In this document: positions 47,243 through 57,409 of the stretch, in pieces | Position numbering within the stretch: the first letter of the stretch is position 1 | How the letters are laid out: each line of letters begins with the position of its first letter | From: Nansenia antarctica | Lineage: Eukaryota > Chordata > Actinopteri > Argentiniformes > Microstomatidae | Direction: 5' to 3' | Assembly: GCA_963989245.1 (NCBI GenBank) | Contig: OZ022349.1 | Span: 27,985,533-28,049,532 of the forward strand | DNA length: 64,000 nt | Translations under genes and position numbers: made by a program | The notes under the pieces: model-generated | Database searches by the model: none | What the model was told of the DNA's origin: nothing | The model's input: only the letters and a program-made list of their open reading frames with translations

Positions 47243-50200
47243 CTAACCAAAGCAGGTACATCGAGCGGTGACCACATCCTTTAATCTACGCTTGAAGATA
47301 CTTATGGAAATAAAGGCCTCTAATTTAAAAGTAGTCTGTAGGTCATTCCAAGACCAAGGGCCATAATAAGACAAGCTTGCCCTTCCAACGTTGTTCATGA
47401 TAAGTGGCACCTTGTATTGTAGCCATCTACGAGACCTGAGACCCGAGCCACTCGGTATAGGGATGAACTTCAGGCGCAGATAATTCGGTAAGAAGCCAGA
47501 GATGATTTTAAACACAAGAGTGTACCAGTGTTGGAGCCTTCTGACAGAAAGAGATGGCCATCCAACCAGACTATACAGTGTACAGTGATGGGTCCTGAAG
47601 GCACTATTGGTGATGTATCTTAGAACCGAATGATACAGGGGGTCTAGCTTGGATAAAGTGGACAGAGAAGCAAACCTATATACTGTGTCACCATAATCCA
47701 GTTGTGAAAGGAAAAGGGCGGAGACGTTTTCTGGAAGCCAAGGAAAAGCAAGATTTAAATCTATACAGGAAGCCCACTGTACGCTTAAGCTTTATGGCGA
47801 GAAGATCAACATGATGTTTGAAGTTGAGGTGAGAGTCAAGCCAAATGCCTAAGTATTTGTAGTGGTCGACGGGCTGTATAGCGATGCCATCCAGTGTAGT
47901 GACTGGAGAACAAAAGGCACTGGCCTTTTTCCTCCCGGAGTTGAAAGACATTGCCTTTGTCTTTGAGGAGTTGAGGCAGAGTTTAAGTCCAAACAAAGCA
48001 TGTTGAAGGGCATTGAAGTCTGCCTGCAAGTTGGAGAGGGCTTCCTCAGCAGAGGCAGCGCAAGAATAGATAACGGTATCATCTGCATATAGATGGTATT
48101 TGCAGAAGCTGAAGTTGTCACAGATGTTGTTAATATACAGCAAGAAAAGTAAGGGTCCCAGGACAGAGCCTTGGGGAACACCTTTTGTGATGAAGACGGG
48201 GTCCGACAAGAAATGTCCATATTTAACCTTCTGGGTTCTCTGGGATAGATAACTCTGGAACCACCCAATAGCATTGGATCCAAGGCCGGCCCTCGACAAG
48301 GATCCAAGTAGCAGAGGATGGTCCACAGTATCGAACGCTTTAGAAAGGTCAATAAACAAGGACTCACAGGACATTTTTCTACCAAGCGCCTCCTTGATGT
48401 CATCAAAGACCTTAAGCGTGGCAGAAATAGTACTGTGCCCAGAGCGAAATCCTGACTGCATCTCATTGAGAATGTTATGAGAGTCTAGATGTAATTTAAC
48501 TTGGGCAGCAGTCAAGGATTCCAGGATCTTCGAGAGTACAGACAGATTAGATATAGGTCTGTAGTTGTCAAGATCTGTTCGTGTACCAGATTTGAAGAGC
48601 GGTGTGACAAAGGCTTCTTTCCAGATTGATGGAACTTGATTAAGATCCAGGGAAAGGTTAAAGATGTAGGTAACAGCCTTTGCGATGATAGAGGCACCTG
48701 CCCTTAGTAGAAGAGGATGGAATCCATCAGGCCCAGGGGCCTTTTTAGGGTCAATAGATGAGAGCGCTTTAAGGACATCCGAGAATTGGAAGGGTGTGAA
48801 GTTGAATAAGGGAACAGTGAAAGGGGGCAAATCCGCTGGGTTTAGACCCTCAGAGGAGTCAGCAGAGGGTACTGAGGATTGCTGGTCAAATATATGACCT
48901 GCCCTTTCAAAGTGACTGTTGAAGGCATTTAGTAAATCTTGTTTATCTGTAATAGGGATATCACCAACAATCAATTGTTCAGGGAAGTCCGAGACCTTTT
49001 GGTTCTGTAAGACCTTGATGGTTTTCCAGAATTTAGAATGATCAGAAGCACAGTCATTTGTCAGGGTAAGGTAATATGTTGATTTAGCCGTCCGGATAGC
49101 AGAGGTGCACCGGTTCCTCAAGAATCTAAAGGACTGCCATTCCAGATTGGATTTAGCCTTTCTGGCTTTAGCCCATTGCAGATCTCTGGCGTGAAGTAGG
49201 TCAGCGATATCAGATGTGAACCAGGGGTTGTCTCTATTCTTGATTCTAAAGGTTTTAAAGGGAGCATGCTTGTTCGCCACAGACAGAAACTGTTGCAACA
49301 AGAAGGAGACAGCCTCATCTACAGACGGGATAAGAGTAATTCTGTCCAAGTTCAGTGCAGCCAGGTCGTTTAGGAAGGCCTGCTCTGAGAAGTTTCTAAA
49401 ACTTCGTCTGAGTACAGATAAGCCCTTGGCCTTTGGGAGTCGTGTGTCTCTAACACAGCCAATGACGCAGTGATCACTTATATTTGCAAATACACCAATA
49501 GCAGTAAATTTGTGTGGTGCGTTGGTGAGAATGACATCCAGCAGAGTATCACGGTTCGGCTTGGAGGAGTTGCATCTTGTTGGGCTATCAATAAGTTGGA
49601 CTAAGCTCAAGGAGTTGCAGGCTACCTTTAGGGCTTCGGACTTGTCCGAAAGCCAATCCAAATTAAGATCTCCAAGCAAGACCAGCTCTGAATTCGTCAG
49701 GCCAGACAGAACTTCAGTAAGTCTGGACACTGAATCGGCAGTAGCAGAGGGAGGTCTGTAACAACCGACGATGGTTAATGGGGCATTGGCAATCGTTAAT
49801 TGGAGAGATAGGAGTTCAAACTGTCCCGGAATAGACATGCAGTTCAAGATGGACACGTTGAACTTATTTGAAACATAGATCGCGATGCCACCAGCATGTC
49901 CTGTACGGTCACAACGAAATATGTTAAAACCACCCACATGCAGAACGTCATCAGTTACTGAGGGCTTCAGCCAAGTCTCGGAAATTACGACAATGTCTGG
50001 TTTAGCCATTATAAACCAGGACTTTAGTAAGTCAAGCTTGCGCACAAGGCTTCTTGCATTAAGATGTAGAAATCCCAGACCATGTCTAGTTGCTAGATCC
50101 GTTGGGGTGGTAAGGTGATGTAGACCATCGGAGGGGGACGTGGGGCCTGGGTTTACATTGACATTACCAGACACAAATAAGAGCAGTAAAATCAGAGCAC

Positions 50201-50498
50201 GAGAAAATTAGTTTTTTTCTACGGTGTCGGACTGTGTAACAGAGGAGCTACTCGAAGAGCCATGGGGAACAAAATAATCCAATACTAAAAGGGAGTGAGG
50301 GCAAATGTATCTTACGTGATCCATTATAAGTAGGCTAAGTAGGCAATCAGATGTAACATGAGGGCTAAATTGACCATTTGGTGGTGACACTTGGCATCTG
50401 GGAACAGGAGGACTATAACCAGTAAGAACTTGAGGAGAATATGGCTTATATATACAGCAGGAAAATACAATTAGTACCGCCAAATAGTAAGCAGCCAT
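47243..50498 (-). pseudogene. L2-like LINE ORF: APE endonuclease plus reverse transcriptase, one stop and one frameshift
   Basis: The frame opens at ATG 50,498 (MAAYYLAVL) and reads to TAA at 50,208-50,210. Family-like sequence continues in the same frame (VSGNVNVNPGP), so the TAA is an in-frame nonsense codon. Endonuclease motifs follow: LNARSLVRK, VISETWLKP, LLGDLNLDW, ISDHCVIG. RT motifs are KAPGPDGFHP, YRPISNLSVLSKILE, FIDLSKAFDTVDH, GVPQGSVLGPLLF and YADDTVIYS. Near 47,720 a small indel shifts frame; LDYGD-type sequence and the C-terminal CTCFG ending continue in the neighbouring frames to 47,243. The protein nicks target DNA and primes reverse transcription from it. Only these two lesions were noticed, so the copy is young. 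Confidence 0.8.
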
Positions 50499-50732
50499 TG
50501 TTGTTGAGGCCAGATAACAGAATTTGATAAAATAACAGTAAAATAAAGTAAACTAAGTAATGAGAGAAGGAAAAAGAGAGAAAGCGAGAAAAGAGAGAGC
50601 AGTCAACAGAATAACAGATAACAGTAACCCTAAATGAGCTAAATAATAATGGGAGAGAGAGGCAGAGGCAGGGAAGAGGAAAAGAGAGAAAAGCAGCCGC
50701 CAGAACTAAACAGCTGACTAGCTAAATAAATT

Positions 50733-50791
<59 letters not shown>

Positions 50792-51000
50792 GGGGGGAGA
50801 GAAAAGGGGGGGCAGTATGATAGAGAGAGAGAAGAGGGGGGCTGTGTGGGAGCGTGCGTGCACCTGGGCATGCACACGCGCACATAGAGTAGTGCGTGTG
50901 CGCACCCGGGAGGGAGGGAGGGGTGGGAACAGGTGGGGGTGGGAGTCAGAGAAGGGGGAATCACTAAATTTGATAAAAGTCAATTCAAGGATAAAAGTCT
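50499..51000 (-). other. L2 5' UTR, proximal part
   Basis: Non-coding leader between the L2 ORF and the nested element. It includes a long GA run and G-rich stretches. Short ORFs over the GA run (Ser/Leu repeats on the minus strand) are translations of the microsatellite and are not genes. Confidence 0.5.
50731..50790. repeat. (GA)n microsatellite
   Basis: An almost pure GA/AG run of about 60 bp, followed by G-rich tracts (50789-50813). It lies within the L2 5' UTR. Confidence 0.9.
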
Positions 51001-51633
51001 GTGGGTTGCAAGACCAGTCTAACTCAAGGAAGATACACCTGGCGCCACAACCAAGTGCTAAAGTGCTTGGCTGCCGAACTTGAGCACAAGAGGGTAACCA
51101 CCAACGCCATGCCTCTCAATGCCCAGACTACCTTTCCACGGAAAACAACCTTCATCCGGGAAGGGGAGAAACAGCGGACCAAGCCATCACCTCCAGACTC
51201 AGGCCCACTGAACGCAGCCCGGGATTGGGAAATGCGGGTAGACCTCAGCCAGAGGCTCACCTTCCCACCCGAAATTGCAGCGACCAACCTGCGCCCAGAC
51301 CTAGTCCTCTGGTCCAAGTCCTGCCGGCGTGTCTTCATCGTAGAACTGACGGTCCCATGGGAGGAGGCCATCGATGAGGCATTCGAACGGAAGAGGCTGC
51401 GGTATGCCAACTTAGCAGTCGAAGCAGAGGGGCGGGGCTGGAACGTGAAGGTGTGGCCAGTGGAGGTGGGCTGCAGAGGCTTTGTAGCCAGCTCCACCAC
51501 AAGGCTCCTGAGGGCAGTAGGGATCAGAGGACAGGCCCAACGGAAGGCAATCAGAGAACTGTCCACTGCAGCAGAACGGAGCAGTGACTGGCTGTGGCTG
51601 AAACGTAGGGACCCAACATGGGCTCCCAAATGA
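51001..51633 (+). pseudogene. REL-LINE C-terminal fragment with restriction-like endonuclease
   Basis: About 210 codons, open from the truncation point. It contains NLRPDLVLWS...RRVFIVELTVPWE, a PD-(D/E)xK type endonuclease core with Asp, Glu and a nearby Lys/Arg. There is no RT and no natural start codon, so it is a remnant. Confidence 0.8.
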
Positions 51634-51884
51634 CCACGTGGTGCCACCGTGCGACACACACCCAGGCCTGATCAGCCTGTGGTGGGCCAACCTCGGCAGA
51701 GGGTGTCTTGTGATAACTGGCCGAAACACCCAATGAGGTCGGGGACCACAACTGAAGATGTGTCGTACTGGTGGCACCACGTGATCATTGCCAAATTCCA
51801 CTCCACCCAAGAGGACATCTCCAACTCCACTCAATTGTTGTGCTGAATATTTAGGGATTTTAACAACCAGACTATTAAGAATCC
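51001..51884 (+). mobile_element. 5'-truncated REL-LINE copy (3' end only)
   Basis: Matches the last ~884 bp of the full element directly downstream at a constant offset of 3,914 (stop codons 51631-51633 and 55545-55547). It carries the restriction-like endonuclease end of the ORF and the 3' UTR, ending ATTAAGAATCC. The next base starts the full copy. Differences are few, for example GACTGG versus CACTGG near the C-terminus. Confidence 0.85.
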
Positions 51885-54800
51885 TGATGTCTGGTGTCAA
51901 AACCAGTGACCGCTGCGAAAGAGCAGCTGACAACCTGGGAAAGACCTGGTGACGGCCTGAAGAGACAGCTGACAGGAGGGAACAGACCCCAACGGGGCTG
52001 GCATGGGTTAGCTACCCGTGTTGGCAGGAGCCTTTCACTACACAGTGACTTGGTTCCACCCAACCATGGCTACGAAAAATGCAAAAGGAAAAACACCCCT
52101 AGAGTCTGCGAGAGCGGGGGCGGAAGATGACTCATCGGCGGATCACACGGTAACAGACCCTGGAACGGAAATGACAACGAAGCAAATGATCAGCACGGTA
52201 GTTGACGGAGTAACAACACTGGCAGGACACAAGCTACAAAGCTGCATCTGTGGCTGGAAAAAGATAACATCAGAGAAGGGTCTCAAGATCCACCAGGGCA
52301 GGAAAAAGTGCCTAAGAGAGCTTAGCGAGGTGCCTCGCATTGACCGTTACTTCCTCAGAGGTAGGGCAAATCAGTCGAGTGAAGCCCAGTGGCAGGATAT
52401 TCACCACAGTCCACAGGGTATCAGAACCCCAGACGAAGCTCAACCAAGCACAGATCCATCAATGGACATGAGTCCAGAGCCTATCCAGCCACAGACAGCA
52501 GTAGAGAGGAAGATGAATGGACGAAAGCCTCAAATCTTGTGGCCTAAAGCCTGCCAGAAAAGGAGTGGGAAAACACAGACACAGACCTTGTCCATCTTCT
52601 AGAAGGTCTGAAAGGGGGCGTGGAAAGAAAACTGGACAAGTTTGGAGAGATCATTTACAGCTATGGAGCAGAGAGATTTGGGGTGAAAAGTAAGAACCAT
52701 GGGACACAGAAGGAACCATCAGCCCATCTCAAGTCCAGGAGACAACACGAGATTGAAAGACTTGTGAAAGAAAGAAGGTGCCTGAGAAAACAGTGGAAGA
52801 AGGCCACAGAAGTGGAAAAGAAAGGACTTGAGGCACTACAGGCCGACATCAAGCAGCGTCTTGCAACACTGCGAAGAGCAGAATGCTTGAGAAAGCAACA
52901 CAAGAAGAAAGAGCGAACGAGGACTGCCTTCTACAGAGATCCCTACAAGTTCGTCAAAGACCTCTTTGTCAAGGAGAAAACAGGGACCCTCAAAGTACCC
53001 ATAAGGGAACTAGAGGAGCACCTGAGGAAGACCTACTCTGACAACCAGAGGCATGTGCCAGCCAGCATTCCGGATGACATGCCACCAATCCAACCACCTG
53101 AGCACCAGATGGAAACAAGGCCCCCTACATGGAGCGAAGTTGAGAGCACAGTAAAACGGGCAAGAACAGCCACAGCCCCTGGGCCCAACGGCGTTCCATA
53201 CAGGCTATATAAGAACAGTCCAGGCGTCTTGAAGTACCTCTGGAAGCTAATGAAAGTGGCATGGGAAAAGGGAATCATACCAAAGGCATGGCGAAGGGCA
53301 GGAGGGATCCTGATTCCCAAAGAGAAGAATTCCTCAACCATCGACCAGTTCCGCCAGATCAGTCTACTGAATGTGGAAGGAAAGATTTTCTTCAGTGTTG
53401 TGGCCCAGAGGCTCTCAGTATTCTTGCAGAAGAACAACTTTGTCGACACCTCAGTGCAGAAGGCAGGGATAAGTGGATTCTCAGGATGCCTGGAACACAC
53501 AAATGTCATCTGGCACCAGATACAAACGGCCAAGAAGGAGAAGAAAGACCTGCATGTGGTTTTCTTAGATCTTGCCAATGCCTTCGGGTCAGTGCCTCAT
53601 GAGATTTTGTGGACAGCGTTCAACTTCTTCCAAGTCCCAGAGGGCATCACAAGGCTGGTCAAAGCCTACTTCCAGGACCTCCAGTTCTGTGTTACAGCAC
53701 AAGCCAGTACAACTGCTTGGCAGCACCTCGAGATAGGCATAATGGCGGGCTGCACCATCTCTCCACTGGCGTTTACCATGGCAATGGAGCTCATTATTCG
53801 AGCATCCCGATGGGTTGTTGGAGGGGAACGGTTGAAGAGCGGGCTGCGTCTTCCACCAATCAGGGCGTACATGGAAGACATGACGACAATAACAACAACA
53901 AACGCATGCACCAAACGCCTGCTGGATAAACTCCAGTGAAACATCAAATGGGCACGAATGGAGATTAAACCCAGTAAGTCCCGCAGTATCTCCATTGTCA
54001 AAGGCAAGCTCGCCAATGAGAGGTTCCACGTCAACAACGAGCCAATACCAACAGTTCTGGAGAAGCCCATCAAAAGCCTTGGCCGCTGGTATAGCGCAGA
54101 ACTCAAAGACTCGAAGCAGGTGGAACAACTCAAGCAGGATACAATCAGTGGCCTCAAGCAGATCAACAACACTGCTCTCCCTGGGAAGCTGAAGCTGTGG
54201 TGCTTTCAGTTTGGACTGCTGCCCCGTCTCATGTGGCCAATTTCCATCTACGAGGTCACACTATCCCATGCCAACCGGCTGGAGAGACTGGTGAATGCAC
54301 AAGTGAGGAAGTGGCTTGGACTGCCGAGAGGCCTTAGCAGCATAGGCCTGTATGGCAACGGAGCCCTCTCCCTACCAATCTCAAGCCTGGTGGAGGAGTA
54401 CAAATGTGCCAAATCAAGGCTGGAAATGACTCTAACAGAATCCCGGGATCCATTCGTCAGAGGTGCTGCTCCAATCCTAGCAACGGGGAGGAAATGGAAG
54501 CCATCTGCAGCAGTTGCGGTGGCAAAGACCACCCTCAGACACCGGGATATAGTGGGGCATGTCCAACATGGCAGAGGGGGCCTTGGCTTGGAAACAACAA
54601 CACCCACATGGCAAAAGGCTACTCCAACCGAACGGCGGAAGATGGTGGTTGAGGAGGTGCGCCACCAGGAGGAAGCAGCCAGGTGCGCCAAGGCAGTCTC
54701 CCAAGCCCAGCAAGGCCGCTGGATGAAGTGGGAGAGCGTGGAGAGGAGGAAAATCACGTGGAACGAGCTGTGGAGCATGGAGTCTAATAGACTAAGTTTC

Positions 54801-55799
54801 ATCATCAGAGCCACATATGATGTCCTGCCCTCTCCTACCAACCTACATCTCTGGTATGGAGAGGACCCAGCCTGTCTCCAGTGTGCAGCCCCAGCAACCC
54901 TCAAACACATCTTGGTGGGTTGCAAGACCAGTCTAACTCAAGGAAGATACACCTGGCGCCACAACCAAGTGCTAAAGTGCTTGGCTGCCGAACTTGAGCA
55001 CAAGAGGGTAACCACCAACGCCATGCCTCTCAATGCCCAGACTACCTTTCCACGGAAAACAACCTTCATCCGGGAAGGGGAGAAACAGCGGACCAAGCCA
55101 TCACCTCCAGACTCAGGCCCACTGAACGCAGCCCGGGATTGGGAAATGCGGGTAGACCTCAGCCAGAGGCTCACCTTCCCACCCGAAATTGCAGCGACCA
55201 ACCTGCGCCCAGACCTAGTCCTCTGGTCCAAGTCCTGCCGGCGTGTCTTCATCGTAGAACTGACGGTCCCATGGGAGGAGGCCATCGATGAGGCATTCGA
55301 ACGGAAGAGGCTGCGGTATGCCAACTTAGCAGTCGAAGCAGAGGGGCGGGGCTGGAACGTGAAGGTGTGGCCAGTGGAGGTGGGCTGCAGAGGCTTTGTA
55401 GCCAGCTCCACCACAAGGCTCCTGAGGGCAGTAGGGATCAGAGGACAGGCCCAACGGAAGGCAATCAGAGAACTGTCCACTGCAGCAGAACGGAGCAGTC
55501 ACTGGCTGTGGCTGAAACGTAGGGACCCAACATGGGCTCCCAAATGACCACGTGGTGCCACCGTGCGACACACACCCAGGCCTGATCAGCCTGTGGTGGG
55601 CCAACCTCGGCAGAGGGTGTCTTGTGATAACTGGCCGAAACACCCAATGAGGTCGGGGACCACAACTGAAGATGTGTCGTACTGGTGGCACCACGTGATC
55701 ATTGCCAAATTCCACTCCACCCAAGAGGACATCTCCAACTCCACTCAATTGTTGTGCTGAATATTTAGGGATTTTAACAACCAGTCCTATTAAGAATCC
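51885..55799 (+). mobile_element. Full-length REL-type LINE (R2/Hero/NeSL-like), nested in L2
   Basis: About 3.9 kb: a short 5' leader, an ORF with an N-terminal zinc-finger-like motif, RT, and a C-terminal restriction-like endonuclease, then a 3' UTR ending ATTAAGAATCC. This layout marks the older LINE group whose members often insert at specific sites. The insertion splits the L2 5' UTR at a run of GATAAAAGTC repeats. Which named clade it belongs to is not decided. Confidence 0.8.
52066..55547 (+). pseudogene. REL-LINE polyprotein: zinc finger, reverse transcriptase, restriction-like endonuclease
   Basis: The first ATG is 52,066 (MATKNAKGK). A Cys/His motif, CICGWKKITSEKGLKIHQGR plus Cys, is the probable DNA-binding finger. 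A frame change occurs around 52,500-52,570, where a TAA (52,545) also lies in the downstream frame. RT follows: APGPNGVPYRLYK, FLDLANAFGSVPHEIL (motif A Asp), IMAGCTISPLAF (motif B), AYMEDMTTI (motif C). Motif C reads YMED where active RTs have YxDD, so the first catalytic Asp of the pair is Glu. A TGA at 53,937-53,939 interrupts the frame just after; sequence continues (NIKWARMEIKPSKSRS) to the endonuclease (RPDLVLWS, VFIVELTVPWE) and the stop at 55,547. The copy is probably inactive. Confidence 0.8.
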
Positions 55800-56558
55800 A
55801 TTCTGTGTGGATAAAAGTCAAGTAAAACAGAGATCAACACCGCCTGTATTCTAATCACTTGTACTATGAGGAAAAAAGTCAAATTCAGAGATAAAAGACT
55901 CTGTGGATAAAAGTCAATTCGGAGATTCCAGCGTAGTGTAGCCTACCGAGGCAGCATCACAGCGACAGTGGAAGCAGGGCCCAGAGCAGGAGTGATGCCG
56001 GTAGTAGAGTCACCGCGGCAGGTAACTTGCAGTCAGGGGAATGGGCTGAGTGACTGAAGGTAGCACGCCGACATCCACGAGGGTCGCACTGGGCTAGGAA
56101 AGTCCAAACACGCAGCACCGTAGTTCCACAGTAGATAGGCTACAGCAACAGCGGGGCAGGGTAAATCCAGGCGAATTATAGTTCAGTTGTTTAGCGATCT
56201 GGGTCGCAGACAGCAGATGGTGAAACAGCGCTCATACACTGGAAAACACCGTAATCAGAGTGACGGACAGGCACCTGAGCACCTGGTCTGACTACGGCTC
56301 CACCAAGCTGCTTAACCCAGCAGTTTTACAACAGGTAAGGCTCTGTGAGCCAAAACAATTTGATCAAGGTGTGGTAATTATTTTTGGTTTGTTACCTTAA
56401 ACATAAAACGGTAAACTTGACGCATGACAAAGAACAAAAATAAAACAAGGAGCTGTTTTTTGCGCTGCCATCATGCCGCATCCATCTTGGATTGCATTGT
56501 ACATGCTCCCCTTCGTATGATTCGCTCGTAGGTCGGGCTGTGGTTGTGATCACAGCCC
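55800..56558 (-). other. L2 5' UTR, distal part and probable internal promoter region
   Basis: The continuation of the L2 leader beyond the nested element. It has further GATAAAAGTC repeats (55,806-55,915), then a moderately GC-rich segment and the element's 5' end GGGCTGTGATCACAACCACA (minus strand). LINEs carry internal promoters here; no specific element is recognisable. No ORF of note. Confidence 0.5.
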
Positions 56559-57409
56559 TTATAGATCTGGGAACAAACAATACGATTTGAAACTAGGGAT
56601 GTACCTGCATACGAAAATGTTATTCAGAAAAGCATAAATAATGCAATACACATACAGTTTCTAGTTGCTCATTATTATTCTGAAAAATTTTCAATATTGA
56701 CATCAACGCAATCAGTCATTATGTTTCTTAAATCAATTCATATAATTGTGGATGGCCACAAGATAAAAATGCCCATTATGTTTGCGATATGAGTTTGATT
56801 TCACTAACTAACTAGTCATTTAATTCACTACACATTATTGACCGAGTCAGCGCAGAGCAGGCAGCGAGAACAAATTCCACCGGCTTTGGTCGTGTGACTA
56901 ATAAACTATCTATCTATCTATCATAAGAAATGCATTGCTTCTTTAGGGTCTTTGATGAAAACAGTGCTTCTGATATATATAGTAAATATGTGCAAAATAC
57001 TTTTCTCCTCCGAATATCTATTCCCTCCATACTGTATGTGGTTCAGAGTGCACCAAATACATCTCCTAGCGAAGGTCTCCTGAACCCCAACATGGGTGAA
57101 CAACCCAAACTCTGTACAACATACACTGCTAGCTACAGCCCTTCAGGTAACAATGAGTAGTTAACATTATTTGCATATAGAAATGTAGATATAACATCAA
57201 GGATTTCTATGGGTACACAGTTGAGAATGTGATGATGTAACAAACGAGGACCACACAACTGGGGTTCTAGAACCAGTTCTAGTGTAAACAACAGTGTTAT
57301 CATTTAAATGACCTGCAATTCCTCTGCATAGAGCACACATTTGATTATTATCAAGAATATCCAAAGCTGAAATATTAGGGTTAGGAGAAGTTTTCTAACA
57401 TAACTAAAT
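56559..57409 (+). other. PABP spacer 9/10, right part
   Basis: Resumes the normal spacer at TTATAGATCTGGGAAC and runs to the copy 10 start. It has a 2-bp deletion (GCGATATGAG for GCGATATATGAG near 56,787), the LINE tail with (CTAT)4, and no LINE insert. No gene is seen. Confidence 0.7.

Larger units (their letters stand above)
47029..56558 (-). mobile_element. Near full-length L2-like LINE interrupted by a nested REL-LINE
   Basis: On the minus strand this has a 5' UTR (56558-55800, continuing 51000-50499 after the nested insert), one long ORF (50498-47243) with APE endonuclease and reverse transcriptase, and a 3' end with AATAAAGG and an A-rich TAAA-type tail (47029-47065). A 4-bp TTAT duplication flanks it (47025-47028, 56559-56562). 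The empty site is visible in other spacers as TGTTTATAGATC. The 5' UTR contains repeated GATAAAAGTC motifs on the plus strand. Removing the nested element leaves about 4.7 kb, a reasonable full length for the clade. Confidence 0.8.

Noticed and set aside
50639..50983. Ser/Leu-rich minus-strand ORFs
   Set aside because: They are translations of a GA microsatellite and neighbouring low-complexity sequence.
51412..51933. Minus-strand ORFs over the REL-LINE 3' ends (also 55326-55748)
   Set aside because: They appear twice only because the element 3' end is duplicated, and they lie opposite the endonuclease frame.
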